A stretch of DNA of 20,955 bases. It comes from an uncultured Bacillota bacterium. GTDB taxonomy: Bacteria; Bacillota_I; Bacilli_A; RF39; UBA660. This document shows positions 6,152 through 14,903 of the stretch, in pieces. A program made the position numbers and the translations under genes. The stretch lies in the NCBI GenBank assembly GCA_947179265.1, contig CAMXBB010000004.1, forward strand, positions 1 through 20,955. Direction: 5' to 3'. The notes beneath the pieces were generated by a model. The model was not told where the DNA came from, made no database searches, and saw nothing but the letters and a program-made list of their open reading frames with translations. The stretch's first letter is position 1. Each line of letters opens with the position of its first letter.

Positions 6152-7832
6152 CTTCTACTCTCTTAGAAATATAATCTACTAAATCATTTATGCTGATATC
6201 TTCTGATTCTCCTGATCTACGATTTTTAACTTCAACATAGCCATCAGTAAACTTCTTACCAATAGTTATACGTAATGGAATACCAATTAAATCCATATCA
6301 TTAAATTTAACTCCAGCTCTTTCATCACGATCATCTAATAACACTTCAATACCTAAAGTTTCTAATCTATCATGTAACTCATTGGCATATTTATTTTGTT
6401 CTTCATCATTAACATTGATAAGTACTATGGCAACATTATATGGAGCAATATTCATTGGTAAAATCAGACCATGATCATCATTATTTTGTTCAACTACAGA
6501 AGCAAGAATTCTACCTACTCCGATACCATAGCATCCCATAGTTACAACATTTTCTTGATTCTCTTCATCTAAATATGTTAATCCTAATTTTTCAGCATAT
6601 TTAGTTCCTAGTTTAAAGGTATTACCAATCTCAATTCCTTTTTTAAAGTATAATTTACCATTACAATGTGGACACGTATCTCCTTCCACTACTGTTGATA
6701 TATTAGCAGCTATATCATATTTAAAATCAGAAACATTAGCATTGATATAATGGAAACCGTGCTTATTAGCACCTACACAGAAATTTTTCATCTTTAAAAC
6801 TTCTTCATCTACTACTATCTTAGCATTTAAATCGATTGGTCCAGTATATCCAGGACAAGCATTACTTGTAGCTATTAAAGCATCATCAGCAAAATTAATT
6901 TCGGATACTTTAAATAATTTACATACCTTACTTTCATTTAGCTCTCGATCTCCACGAATAAAGAATACTACTAATTCACCACTCACATTCATAAGCATGG
7001 CTTTAACGGTCTTTTTAACATCTAGTCCCAAAAATTCTGATACTTCCTCAATCGATGAAGCATTTGGAGTTTCCACTAATTCTAATTGTTGTTTTGCTTC
7101 TGGAGTCTCTTCTACTTTAAATTCTGATACTTCCATATTTGATGCATAATCACATTTATCACATAATACTAAGATATCTTCACCTATATCGGTTACTGCT
7201 TGGAATTCTTCTGATAAAGATCCACCCATAGCACCAGTATCTGCTTTAACAATCTTATAATCAATGTCCATTCTATCAAATATTCTTTTATAGGCATTAT
7301 ACATCTTCATATAAGATTCATTCAATGATTCTTCATTTCTATCAAATGAATAAGCATCCTTCATGATAAATTCTTTTACTCTTATAAGTCCATATCTTGG
7401 TCTTGCTTCATCTCTAAACTTATCAGCCATTTGATATATTGTAAATGGTAAATTCTTATAACTCTTTACCATACTTTTAGCAGCAATTGTAAATAGTTCT
7501 TCATGTGTTGGCCCTAGAACCATCTCATGCATACTTCGATCATTAAGATGAAACATACTGTTACCAAATGCTTCTAATCGACCGCATGTTGCATAAACTT
7601 CACTTGGTATTAATGATGGCATTAATAACTCTTGAGCCCCAGCTCGATCCATCTCTTCTTTTACAATCGATTTAATCTTTTCTAATGTTTTTAAACCAAG
7701 GGGTAAGAACATGTATACTCCTGCACTTGTCTTCTTAATCATTCCACTTCTAACAAGCAAATTACCAGATCTTGAATCTTCATCTTTTACATCTTCTCTA
7801 ATAGTATAAAAATAACTATTTTTAAGTTTCAT
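6138..7832 (-). CDS. proS: Prolyl-tRNA synthetase, bacterial type with editing insert
   Basis: This class II synthetase charges tRNA-Pro. From the chosen start (MKLKNSYFYTIREDVKDEDS) it has 564 residues, the usual length for the bacterial form. The open frame extends 21 codons further up into the T-box terminator, but ATG at 7832, behind an AGAGGG, is the sensible start. Core elements include motif 2 around YQMADKFRDEARPRYGLIRVKEF (shown here in name only) and motif 3 around MGCYGIGVGRILASVVEQ. Between them lies the INS/YbaK-like editing domain (about residues 230-380), containing GLDVKKTVKAML with the lysine expected to act in clearing Ala-tRNA-Pro. The C-terminal anticodon-binding domain begins near IAPYNVAIVLIN. 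It is controlled by a proline T-box. Confidence 0.97.
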   Translation of the reverse strand: MKLKNSYFYTIREDVKDEDSRSGNLLVRSGMIKKTSAGVYMFLPLGLKTLEKIKSIVKEEMDRAGAQELLMPSLIPSEVYATCGRLEAFGNSMFHLNDRSMHEMVLGPTHEELFTIAAKSMVKSYKNLPFTIYQMADKFRDEARPRYGLIRVKEFIMKDAYSFDRNEESLNESYMKMYNAYKRIFDRMDIDYKIVKADTGAMGGSLSEEFQAVTDIGEDILVLCDKCDYASNMEVSEFKVEETPEAKQQLELVETPNASSIEEVSEFLGLDVKKTVKAMLMNVSGELVVFFIRGDRELNESKVCKLFKVSEINFADDALIATSNACPGYTGPIDLNAKIVVDEEVLKMKNFCVGANKHGFHYINANVSDFKYDIAANISTVVEGDTCPHCNGKLYFKKGIEIGNTFKLGTKYAEKLGLTYLDEENQENVVTMGCYGIGVGRILASVVEQNNDDHGLILPMNIAPYNVAIVLINVNDEEQNKYANELHDRLETLGIEVLLDDRDERAGVKFNDMDLIGIPLRITIGKKFTDGYVEVKNRRSGESEDISINDLVDYISKRVEEEMN

Positions 7833-7847
7833 AATATCCCTCTTTCT

Positions 7848-8048
7848 ATAAACAAAAAGAGATGATACAAAAGGAGTGCAAATGCACGGTACCATCTCTT
7901 TAATTAACTTAATCTTTATAACGAGTTTCCCCGGTTGCTGTTAACAACACTAATAGGTAGGTTCATAAGTATATCTTATTCGTTTCCACCAACCACGAAC
8001 TCTCTTTAAAGATTTTCCTTACTAATAGTCCTATATCATCGCTTTACA
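7848..8048 (-). promoter_or_regulatory. T-box riboswitch, proline type (proS leader)
   Basis: On the minus strand the T-box element TGGTACC lies at 7894-7888 within GAGATGGTACCGTGCATTTG. A terminator alternative pairs AAAGAGATG with CATCTCTTT (7856-7864 with 7893-7901), followed by TTGTTT. Stem I again has GAGAGTTCGTGGTTGGTG, and its 3' side reads GAA-CCT-ACC, with the proline specifier CCT at 7961-7959. Long runs are identical to the serS T-box. Uncharged tRNA-Pro should turn proS on. Confidence 0.93.
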
Positions 8049-8054
8049 TATCCA

Positions 8055-8083
8055 ATTATATAATCAATTAATTACTTTGTCAA
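8055..8083 (-). promoter_or_regulatory. proS promoter
   Basis: Consensus TTGACA (8083-8078), 17 bp, TATAAT (8060-8055). It begins only 6 nt past the sufU stop, so proS is a separate unit from the suf operon. Confidence 0.88.
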
Positions 8084-8088
8084 TTTCA

Positions 8089-8520
8089 TTATTTATTATC
8101 TTGATATTCCTTTATAGCTTTTTTAATACCTACATAAGGTAGCGTTACACAAGTACGTCTATTGCCTTGTTTATATGTTTCATCGAATACTATCGCTTCA
8201 TTAAAGTCAGTATCTTCATATTCTTTTTCTTCTAACATAGCTTCAAAGTTTTCGATATACTTTAATACTTCATCAATGCTTTTACCAATTAGATTTTTTA
8301 TCATGATTGAAGTTGATGCTGTTGATATTGCACAAGCTTCACCATCAAATCTTACATCCGTAATAATATCATCATCTATTTTCAAATATAAATCGATATT
8401 ATCGATGCATGATTCATTATTAGAATTAACCTTGATATATCCTTCCACATTATCGATATTTTTATTATAAGGATGGGAATAATTATCCAAAATTATCTCT
8501 CTTTTTAAATTACTATCCAT
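8089..8520 (-). CDS. sufU: SufU-type zinc protein / Fe-S assembly sulfurtransferase
   Basis: The protein has 143 residues. SufU accepts persulfide sulfur from SufS in Gram-positive Fe-S cluster assembly. The zinc-ligand positions are all visible: C-x-D in NNESCIDNI, Cys in FDGEACAIST and Cys in RRTCVTLPY. That fits an active zinc-bound SufU rather than a scaffold IscU. Its ATG overlaps the sufS stop by one base (TAATG), showing tight coupling. It is the last gene of the visible suf operon. SufB, which usually follows SufU in Bacilli, is absent; the proS promoter comes next. Confidence 0.93.
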   Translation of the reverse strand: MDSNLKREIILDNYSHPYNKNIDNVEGYIKVNSNNESCIDNIDLYLKIDDDIITDVRFDGEACAISTASTSIMIKNLIGKSIDEVLKYIENFEAMLEEKEYEDTDFNEAIVFDETYKQGNRRTCVTLPYVGIKKAIKEYQDNK

Positions 8521-9713
8521 TATATCATCTCTCTTATTATACGCATCTTATCAGAAAGTAACTCTACTAATCTATCTATTTCACTTTCTGTATTATAAAT
8601 ATATAAACTTACTCTAACAGTATTTTTAACTCCAATAGCATTCTTTAAAATCTTTGCACAATGATTTCCAGCTCTAACACATATATGATATTTATTTAAA
8701 TAATATGCTACATCTTGAGGAAATACATCATCAACTGTAAATGCTATTATCCCACTATCACATTCTTCATTTATTACATGAACATGCTTAATATCTTTAA
8801 TTTTTTCCATAAAATATTTTTTTAATCTTATCTCATGAATATCGATGTTATCTAAACCGATTCTTTGGATATAATCGATCGCTGCTGAAAGTCCGATAAC
8901 TCCTGCTATATTTTGCGTTCCCGCTTCTAATCTAATTGGTATATCTTTTAAATAGACTTCATCTATACTATCAAATGATTCATTCATTCCGCCACCTAAA
9001 GATACAGGTTCAATAGTTTCCAATAACTCTCTTTTACCATATAATACACCAACACCAGTTGGTCCCATCATCTTATGAGCTGAAAAAGCTAAAAAATCAC
9101 AATCTAAGTCCTTAACATCTGTTGGTTTATGAGGAACACTTTGAGCTCCATCCACAACTACAAAGATATTATTATCATGAGCTAATCGACAAATCTCTTT
9201 TATGGGACGTTCATCCCCAACAACATTAGTTATACCAGCCAAAGATATAACTTTAGTTCTTGGATTTATAGCTTTCTTTACGTTATTAATTGTTACATGA
9301 AGGTTAGAGTCTAATTCAATATAATTAACATTTATTCCTAAATCGCGAGAAAGTTTAAACCATGGCAAAACATTGCTAGCATGTTCTGATAACGTTATTA
9401 AAACTTCATCCCCAGCTTCTAAAATATTTTTAAAAAATCCATTAGCAATAATATTTAAAGAATCAGTAGCTCCACTTGTAAATACAATTTCTTCGGGTTC
9501 TGCATTAATAAACTTTGCCGTATTTTTTCTAGCATTCTCATAGGCAACATCAACCTTATAACTGATATCATAATCTCCTCTATGAGCATTAGCTGAATAC
9601 TTCGTATAATAATCATTCATAGCATCAATTACACATTTAGGTTTGAATGTCGTCGCCCCATTATCAAGATATATTATATCTTGATTTAACATAGGAAAAT
9701 CTTCTCTATTCAT
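8520..9713 (-). CDS. sufS: Cysteine desulfurase SufS
   Basis: This pyridoxal-phosphate enzyme (397 residues from the chosen start MNREDFPML) removes sulfur from cysteine for Fe-S clusters. The cofactor lysine is in SAHKMMGPTGVGVLYG (about residue 214), and the persulfide cysteine is in VRAGNHCAKIL (about residue 352), in the usual SufS-type context. The ATG at 9713 is chosen because GGGAGG lies 7 nt upstream, while the in-frame GTG at 9719 abuts the ribosome-binding site. It is translationally coupled to sufU and follows sufD by a few bases. Confidence 0.95.
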   Translation of the reverse strand: MNREDFPMLNQDIIYLDNGATTFKPKCVIDAMNDYYTKYSANAHRGDYDISYKVDVAYENARKNTAKFINAEPEEIVFTSGATDSLNIIANGFFKNILEAGDEVLITLSEHASNVLPWFKLSRDLGINVNYIELDSNLHVTINNVKKAINPRTKVISLAGITNVVGDERPIKEICRLAHDNNIFVVVDGAQSVPHKPTDVKDLDCDFLAFSAHKMMGPTGVGVLYGKRELLETIEPVSLGGGMNESFDSIDEVYLKDIPIRLEAGTQNIAGVIGLSAAIDYIQRIGLDNIDIHEIRLKKYFMEKIKDIKHVHVINEECDSGIIAFTVDDVFPQDVAYYLNKYHICVRAGNHCAKILKNAIGVKNTVRVSLYIYNTESEIDRLVELLSDKMRIIREMI

Positions 9714-9725
9714 CTTCACACCTCC

Positions 9726-10349
9726 CTATTTTATAAATTCATAAAATTCTGTGTTTTTTAATATTCCATATAAATATCCATCTTCGATTAATGAAATAGC
9801 TTTGTCACGCTCTATTCCCTTGCTCATAAGATAAAATAACTCATCTTCTCTAATATTTGATATCGCTGTATTATGATTAGCTATTACATCTAGAGCACTA
9901 ACATGTAACATCGGAGATATAAAAGCTTTTCCCTTAGTAGTTAATATCTTAATATTCTCATTTAGTTCATTCCCCTTAGTATTTTTATTTATTACTCCAT
10001 CGATAAACATATGAGCAAATCCTAATGAAACTCCACTAATATTGATATTATTAATATTATTATTACCTAATATATTGGCATTATAGTTAAAATTATATTC
10101 ATCATCAATTCTAAATGTATGCAAATATTCGAATCTTGAATTATTTTTTTGAGTAACATTGATCGATACAGATTTATTATGAGTATTAAAATCATATACT
10201 TCTAATGAAGCATTATCTTCAAGTATTATATTTAGTTTTAAATCTTCTTTACTATCTAAAATATATAATTTAGAATTATCACTTACTATGATTTCGCTCT
10301 CATAGTTTTCTAACTTTAAACAATTCCCACCCATTATTATTTTATTCAT
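9726..10349 (-). CDS. sufD: Short SufD/SufB-family protein (half-length)
   Basis: From ATG at 10349 (MNKIIMGGNCLKL, behind AGAGGA, overlapping sufC by 8 nt) the protein has 207 residues, about half the usual SufD or SufB. The beta-rich core (repeated I/V/N strands, about 20-140) and the C-terminal helix region match the family: PMLHVSALDVIANHNTAISNI followed by REDELFYLMSKGIERDKAISL. The conserved His of the SHGAT-like segment is kept (ANHNT). The only cysteine is near the N-terminus (GGNC), so the core lacks the SufB scaffold cysteine. The position between sufC and sufS supports a SufD role as partner of SufC. It could alternatively be a minimal SufBD-type scaffold that works alone. Confidence 0.82.
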   Translation of the reverse strand: MNKIIMGGNCLKLENYESEIIVSDNSKLYILDSKEDLKLNIILEDNASLEVYDFNTHNKSVSINVTQKNNSRFEYLHTFRIDDEYNFNYNANILGNNNINNINISGVSLGFAHMFIDGVINKNTKGNELNENIKILTTKGKAFISPMLHVSALDVIANHNTAISNIREDELFYLMSKGIERDKAISLIEDGYLYGILKNTEFYEFIK

Positions 10350-11091
10350 TGTCTTCCTCTTCACTTACTGAAATTGACCTAAAACCATTCTTTTCTACTA
10401 AAGTTGCTAAACTATAATCACCTGATTTAATTATCTTACCATCACTTAAAATATTAACTCTATTTGGCTTTAGATATTCTAAAATAGATATATGATGTGT
10501 AATTATAAGAATTGATATATCACTACCCATATATTCTTTCAAACTTAAAGATAATTCTCTTAAGCTATCAACATCTAACCCACTATCTAACTCATCTAAA
10601 AGAATTAATTTTGGTTTTAAGACATATAGATGTAATAATTCATTTTTCTTTTTCTCTCCACCACTCATGTCCTCATTGATTCCACGATGAATAAAAGACG
10701 CCGGTATATTTAATTTTTTGCAAATAGCAGTTATTTCTTTATTAAATTCAAAGAAATTGACATGCTCACCAGTACGACATTCCAAAGCACTTCTTAACAT
10801 ATCAGCATTAGATACTCCCGGTATTTCGATTGGATTTTGATTAACTAAATAGATACCTTTTCTGCTTCTAGTAACAACATCCATATTTAATAAATCTTCA
10901 CTATTATATGTTATTTTACCTTTTTCTATATGATAATTAGGATCTCCCATTAAAACTTTACAAATTGTACTTTTACCAATACCATTAGGTCCCATTAAAG
11001 CAACAATCTCACCATCTTCAACCTCTAATGAAAAATCTTTAAGTATAATTTTATCTTGGACACTTACAGTTAAATCTTCTACTTTTAACAT
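10342..11091 (-). CDS. sufC: SufC, ABC-type ATPase of Fe-S assembly
   Basis: SufC powers the SufBCD scaffold complex. From ATG at 11091 (MLKVEDLTVS, behind GAGG at 8 nt) it has 249 residues. Visible motifs are Walker A GPNGIGKST, the family signature MSGGEKKKNE, Walker B LILLDELDSGLDVD and the switch histidine in ITHH. The wording SGGEKKxNE and ELDSGLD is specific to SufC among ABC ATPases. It is the first gene of the operon and overlaps sufD. Confidence 0.96.
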   Translation of the reverse strand: MLKVEDLTVSVQDKIILKDFSLEVEDGEIVALMGPNGIGKSTICKVLMGDPNYHIEKGKITYNSEDLLNMDVVTRSRKGIYLVNQNPIEIPGVSNADMLRSALECRTGEHVNFFEFNKEITAICKKLNIPASFIHRGINEDMSGGEKKKNELLHLYVLKPKLILLDELDSGLDVDSLRELSLSLKEYMGSDISILIITHHISILEYLKPNRVNILSDGKIIKSGDYSLATLVEKNGFRSISVSEEEDNE

Positions 11092-11108
11092 AGCTATCAC
11101 CTCATTTA

Positions 11109-11137
11109 ATTATAGTTTATACGTAATAAAAAAGCAA
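11109..11137 (-). promoter_or_regulatory. suf operon promoter
   Basis: TTGCTT (11137-11132), 17 bp, TATAAT (11114-11109). The start site falls only a few bases before the sufC ribosome-binding site, so there is no room for a leader switch. Confidence 0.78.
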
Positions 11138-11146
11138 CAAACAAAA

Positions 11147-11174
11147 AGGTAAACATCAGTTTCAATGCTTACCT
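11147..11174 (-). terminator. Terminator of the surface protein gene
   Basis: Minus-strand stem AGGTAAGCAT/ATGTTTACCT (one G-U), 8-nt loop, followed by TTTTTGTTTG. Confidence 0.82.
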
Positions 11175-11185
11175 AAATTCATTAG

Positions 11186-12499
11186 CTACTCGTACTTATA
11201 AGTACCTTTACTCTTCTTTAAATATTTCATTAGAAGTATTCCTGCAATACCTAAGATTATTAGTAGTAGCATTATTATTAAGATATACTTCCAAGTATTA
11301 GATTCTTTCTTAACTGTAATAGTATATACGCAAACTTCTCCATTTTCAGCAGTTACTTCTATTTTTATCTTACTATTATTTTTTAGATTCTCATCACCAT
11401 CAATTTCATATGTAGCACCATCATCAGATGTAACTACTTCTGGATTCAATGACTTAACATTTTTAGGAATCTTTATCGTATAATCCATTACATTCTTAGA
11501 AAAGTCATCTAAGTAATCTTCAATATAGATATTAGCTAAATGACAATCATTACTTTCATTTATTAATCTTTTAACATTAATCGTAATCTCTCTTTTTTCA
11601 GTATCAGCTCCGATTATGGTAACGACGATATCAACCCCTTCTTTAGGGATTTCATCAGGAATATTTTCATTTCCTGTAACTGTATAATGTGCTGATTCGT
11701 ATTCAAGTTCTACTTCTACATCTACATTATTAATTCCTTCAGGTAGTTTTATTCCATAATCATTTTTGGTATTAGTTACATTAATTTTACGATCATTTAT
11801 TGATATCGTTTTAACATCTGTTGACTTAGAATTATTCGCTGATGTTGGTAAAGTAATCGACGTAGTTGATGACGTAGTTGAACTAGTTGTAGGCGTAATA
11901 ATAATTCCACCTCTTCTAGTTGTTGTCGTCTTTTTAGATGAAGTTGTCGATTTAGTTGTAGTCTTCTTAGTAGAAGATTTTGTAGTTGTCTTCTTTGTTG
12001 ATGATGTTGTCTTTTTTGTTGAAGTTGATTTTGTTGTAGGCTTTGCCGAAGATGATGGTAAAGTTACTCTTGAAGATGTACTTCTTGTTGTTGTCTTTGT
12101 TGTATAAGGATTACCAGATGATGTTCTATTACAATCGACATAATATACTCTAGTACAATAAGTTGAATTCTTTGTACCACAACTTCCTTTATATGAAACA
12201 CAACCATCACTAGTTACATAAAAATAAGGAGTTCTATTTCCATTTTGACATTGATATCCATAATTCTGTACCATATTAGCAACATTATAAGAACCATTAG
12301 AGCATGTTGCTCTCCAACAAGACTTATAATAATAATATCCTTCATTATATGTAATCAATTTGAATCCGTCTGCGAATTGCATACAAGTAGCATAATCTGT
12401 ACTACTAGATGCATGTGGTCCGACATTAGCAGCATTTGCTGCCGTGGAAAATGATATAAAACATAAAACAAATAAGATTAAGATTCTTGTTTTTTTCAT
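11186..12499 (-). CDS. Stalked, membrane-anchored surface protein with cadherin-like beta domains
   Basis: The protein has 437 residues from ATG at 12499 (MKKTRILILFVLCFISFS), which begins a classic signal peptide ending near STAANA. A Cys- and Tyr-rich region (about residues 25-115) probably forms disulfides. A Thr/Ser/Lys-rich stalk (about 120-215) follows, then two repeated beta-sandwich modules (about 230-310 and 325-400), each ending in a strand like REITINVKR or CVYTITVKK. These resemble cadherin-like beta-sandwich (Cadherin-like_b) domains. A transmembrane helix (WKYILIIMLLLIILGIAGIL) and a short basic tail end the protein. It is probably displayed outside the cell for adhesion or recognition. 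An in-frame ATG at 12520 lies at the promoter start and lacks a ribosome-binding site. Confidence 0.82.
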   Translation of the reverse strand: MKKTRILILFVLCFISFSTAANAANVGPHASSSTDYATCMQFADGFKLITYNEGYYYYKSCWRATCSNGSYNVANMVQNYGYQCQNGNRTPYFYVTSDGCVSYKGSCGTKNSTYCTRVYYVDCNRTSSGNPYTTKTTTRSTSSRVTLPSSSAKPTTKSTSTKKTTSSTKKTTTKSSTKKTTTKSTTSSKKTTTTRRGGIIITPTTSSTTSSTTSITLPTSANNSKSTDVKTISINDRKINVTNTKNDYGIKLPEGINNVDVEVELEYESAHYTVTGNENIPDEIPKEGVDIVVTIIGADTEKREITINVKRLINESNDCHLANIYIEDYLDDFSKNVMDYTIKIPKNVKSLNPEVVTSDDGATYEIDGDENLKNNSKIKIEVTAENGEVCVYTITVKKESNTWKYILIIMLLLIILGIAGILLMKYLKKSKGTYKYE

Positions 12500-12528
12500 A
12501 TAAACCACATTTCCTATCATATATTTAA

Positions 12529-12557
12529 ATTATAATTTAATTTTCATCTCTTTGCAA
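12529..12557 (-). promoter_or_regulatory. Promoter of the surface protein gene, inside the end of dnaI
   Basis: TTGCAA (12557-12552), 17 bp, TATAAT (12534-12529) on the minus strand. The -35 lies within the last codons of dnaI. Confidence 0.7.
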
Positions 12558-13466
12558 GTACATATATTGGTTTCGACGATTTTCACTGATCATTTCCAAA
12601 TCATCGGTTAACTGCTTTATTCTTTCAATAATTCTTTTAGCTTTAACGATATCTACACCTCTTTTTGTACTAGAAAGATTAGCTTCTAGCTCATTTATAT
12701 TTAGATTTGATGAAAAGAATGTCGGCAAGTGTGAATCCATACGATATTGTAAAATGGTCCCAAGAATTTCATCCCTATTCCATTCGGTTACTACTTCTGC
12801 TCCAATATCATCAAATAATAATAGATCGCAAGTCTTTAAATTATGCATGATGGTCTTAAATTCATCATCAAATAAGCTATTTTTTAAAGTCAAAATCATC
12901 TCTGGATAATACATAATAACACATTTATATCCCAAGCTAGACAATTCATTTAATAAGGCAGATAATATATACGTTTTTCCACTTCCAAAAGAACCATGAA
13001 GATATAATCCTTTTATATGTTGATTATTTTGATATTCTTTATAAAATTTCTTTACCCATCTGATTACTTCTATACGATTTTTATCAGTTAAATCTATTTC
13101 ACTCATCGATGCATTTCTGATACTCAAAGGTTCTTTATAAAAAATAGGTGCTAATTTTTCTTTTTCTAAAGCTTGTTTTTTATATTTACATGCAACATAA
13201 TCAAAACGAATACGATATTCTTCATTATGAGGATAAAAAACACATCCTTCAATGGCATTCTTACATGCGTTCAAACCCTTACATCTTTTACAATTCTTTA
13301 GTTCCTTGACAGTTGTTTGCAATTTAGAAGTATAATTGATTACTTTTGCATCCTTTATCTTAAGTTTACTTACCAATCTTTTAAAATCATCATCTAATAG
13401 AGCTTCTTTATAATTTGCGACAAGTTCAGAATCATCTGTTGCATTCATTAAATCTTCTAATTTCAT
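12537..13466 (-). CDS. dnaI: Primosomal helicase loader DnaI
   Basis: DnaI is an AAA+ ATPase that loads the replicative helicase in Bacillota. It has 309 residues, the family length. The N-terminal helicase-binding half has the zinc-site cysteines (CKRCKGLNACKNAIEGC near 59-75, then C93). The ATPase half has Walker A GSFGSGKTY (158-166), Walker B LLLFDDIG (215-222), a sensor-1 region FFSSNLN and an Arg-rich helix RIIERIK. It follows dnaB, its usual partner, but has its own promoter, and a terminator lies between the two. Confidence 0.93.
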   Translation of the reverse strand: MKLEDLMNATDDSELVANYKEALLDDDFKRLVSKLKIKDAKVINYTSKLQTTVKELKNCKRCKGLNACKNAIEGCVFYPHNEEYRIRFDYVACKYKKQALEKEKLAPIFYKEPLSIRNASMSEIDLTDKNRIEVIRWVKKFYKEYQNNQHIKGLYLHGSFGSGKTYILSALLNELSSLGYKCVIMYYPEMILTLKNSLFDDEFKTIMHNLKTCDLLLFDDIGAEVVTEWNRDEILGTILQYRMDSHLPTFFSSNLNINELEANLSSTKRGVDIVKAKRIIERIKQLTDDLEMISENRRNQYMYLQRDEN

Positions 13467-13492
13467 ATTATCACCTAATAAATTCCACTAAT

Positions 13493-13520
13493 ATTATACT
13501 AATTATTACTATTTTTGCAA
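13493..13520 (-). promoter_or_regulatory. dnaI promoter
   Basis: TTGCAA (13520-13515), 16 bp, TATAAT (13498-13493), just after the dnaB terminator. Confidence 0.72.
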
Positions 13521-13525
13521 AGAAA

Positions 13526-13548
13526 AAGAGTTTCTTATCTAAACTCTT
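13526..13548 (-). terminator. dnaB terminator
   Basis: Stem AAGAGTTT/AAACTCTT with a 7-nt loop that contains the dnaB stop, followed on the minus strand by TTTCTTTG. Confidence 0.72.
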
Positions 13549-14827
13549 CGAATTCTTTTTCTAATTCTGCTAATTCCTCTTCGGTAACCTCTTTACGTTT
13601 ATTAGTATTTTCAATCCATGAAGGGGCTTCTGCAAACTTAGTCTTTGTTGTTAACTTCGTTTTAACCTTTCTCGCTTCACTATCTTTATAGCTCTTTCTA
13701 GCCGTTTCCATAGCTTCTGGAACAGTCTTTATACCTTTTTTTACCCACGATGAAGCAATAGCATCAATATGATTTTGTACAATCCTTCCATCATTGATTT
13801 TTATCTCATAATCGATTAAGACATTGATTACTCCTGGAGGTAATTTAAAGTCTTCAGCAAGATGGTTTAAAATATCTAATTCCTTTTTTATTGGATTAAC
13901 TCCTTTATTTTTACTTCTCAAGAAGTCATAGGGTTTTGTATTTTCAAATATATAAATCATCTTAGATGATGGCGATGTTTCACTATTTTTAGTCTTTAGA
14001 TAATCTGGTTGCGTCTTATAAACAATCGTAGGTTTACTTCCATTATTATTAAATTCATAACTTTTTCTTACTGCTTCTTTTAACTTATCTTTACTTATTA
14101 CTCCATTCTCACTTATTACTAACCTTAAAATATCACACATTTTTAAAGTGTCGATATTATATACAAACGCTAATTGATTGATAAGTTCGCGCATTCTTTT
14201 ATTGAAAGTCTTAGCATTTATTAATCCTGATGGAATACTTTCTATGATAAGATCAAAATCAATTAAGTTATCAATACTTATACCTAATTTGGTTTGTTTT
14301 TTCAATTCTTCATTATTAGCTTCAATAGATGAAACAGAGGTAAATGTTTCATTTAATTTAGAGGTTATCTCTTCATATTCAGACAGATCAAACTTTGGTT
14401 TACGATAATATTTTACAAGATTATTATACTCCGTTTCTCCAATATTATTTTTAAGTAAAGTACTTAAAATAGAATTGTTGAAAAACTCATATGGACTTAA
14501 TGGAGAGTATAATTCATATAAATACTCATTAGAATTTTGATTCTTCTTAACATAAGTTTTTAATAACCCTAAAGCTTCTAATGCCTTTCTAGATTTCTCA
14601 ATAGTATTTAAATCACTTTTCATTATGGTCATAAGATGATGATGAGTATAATTTAAACTCATTATCTCTAATCTATCCAAATCAGAAATTAAAGTTAGAT
14701 ATAATCCAATAGCACTATAACCGATAATTGGTTCATAAAGACTTATAAGGATTTTTTTATCTAATTCAGTCATTACACTTTGGTTTATTATCGCGTATGA
14801 ATCTGATGCTAAAAGATTATATCCCAT
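13535..14827 (-). CDS. dnaB: Replication initiation/membrane attachment protein DnaB (Firmicutes type)
   Basis: The protein has 430 residues from ATG at 14827 (MGYNLLASDSYAIINQSVMT), behind AAGGGTGAT. This is the Bacilli-specific DnaB that works with DnaD and DnaI to load helicase at oriC and restart sites, not the helicase. The N-terminal winged-helix DDBH1 region is seen in LISLYEPIIGYSAIGLYLTL. The C-terminal DDBH2 region has LAEDFKLPPGVINVLIDYEI and the later DAIASSWVKKGIKTVPEAME with the family-typical W-x-x-x-G-I pattern. The tail is acidic and coiled. Its location beside dnaI confirms the call. Confidence 0.92.
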   Translation of the reverse strand: MGYNLLASDSYAIINQSVMTELDKKILISLYEPIIGYSAIGLYLTLISDLDRLEIMSLNYTHHHLMTIMKSDLNTIEKSRKALEALGLLKTYVKKNQNSNEYLYELYSPLSPYEFFNNSILSTLLKNNIGETEYNNLVKYYRKPKFDLSEYEEITSKLNETFTSVSSIEANNEELKKQTKLGISIDNLIDFDLIIESIPSGLINAKTFNKRMRELINQLAFVYNIDTLKMCDILRLVISENGVISKDKLKEAVRKSYEFNNNGSKPTIVYKTQPDYLKTKNSETSPSSKMIYIFENTKPYDFLRSKNKGVNPIKKELDILNHLAEDFKLPPGVINVLIDYEIKINDGRIVQNHIDAIASSWVKKGIKTVPEAMETARKSYKDSEARKVKTKLTTKTKFAEAPSWIENTNKRKEVTEEELAELEKEFEEFR

Positions 14828-14903
14828 AAACATCACCCTTACTTACATTTTATAGTATTTAAAATACTTTTACAAGATTTCTTAATATGTCATTACAAGA
14901 AAA

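Noticed and set aside
7832..7895. Longer proS start giving 21 more residues
   Set aside because: Those codons lie in the T-box terminator hairpin and do not resemble the ProRS N-terminus; ATG at 7832 has a ribosome-binding site.
8162..8470. A 102-codon plus-strand frame opposite sufU
   Set aside because: Lies wholly within a well-supported sufU with all zinc ligands; no start signal and a low-complexity Ser-rich product.
11766..12107. A 113-codon plus-strand frame rich in Val/Asp
   Set aside because: It is the complement of the Thr/Ser/Lys stalk of the surface protein; repeated ACT/AAA-type codons avoid stops on the other strand. No ribosome-binding site.
11850..12110. Possible short tandem repeat or CRISPR-like array
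   Set aside because: The repetition is irregular Thr/Ser/Lys codon repetition in a coding stalk; there are no constant repeats or spacers.
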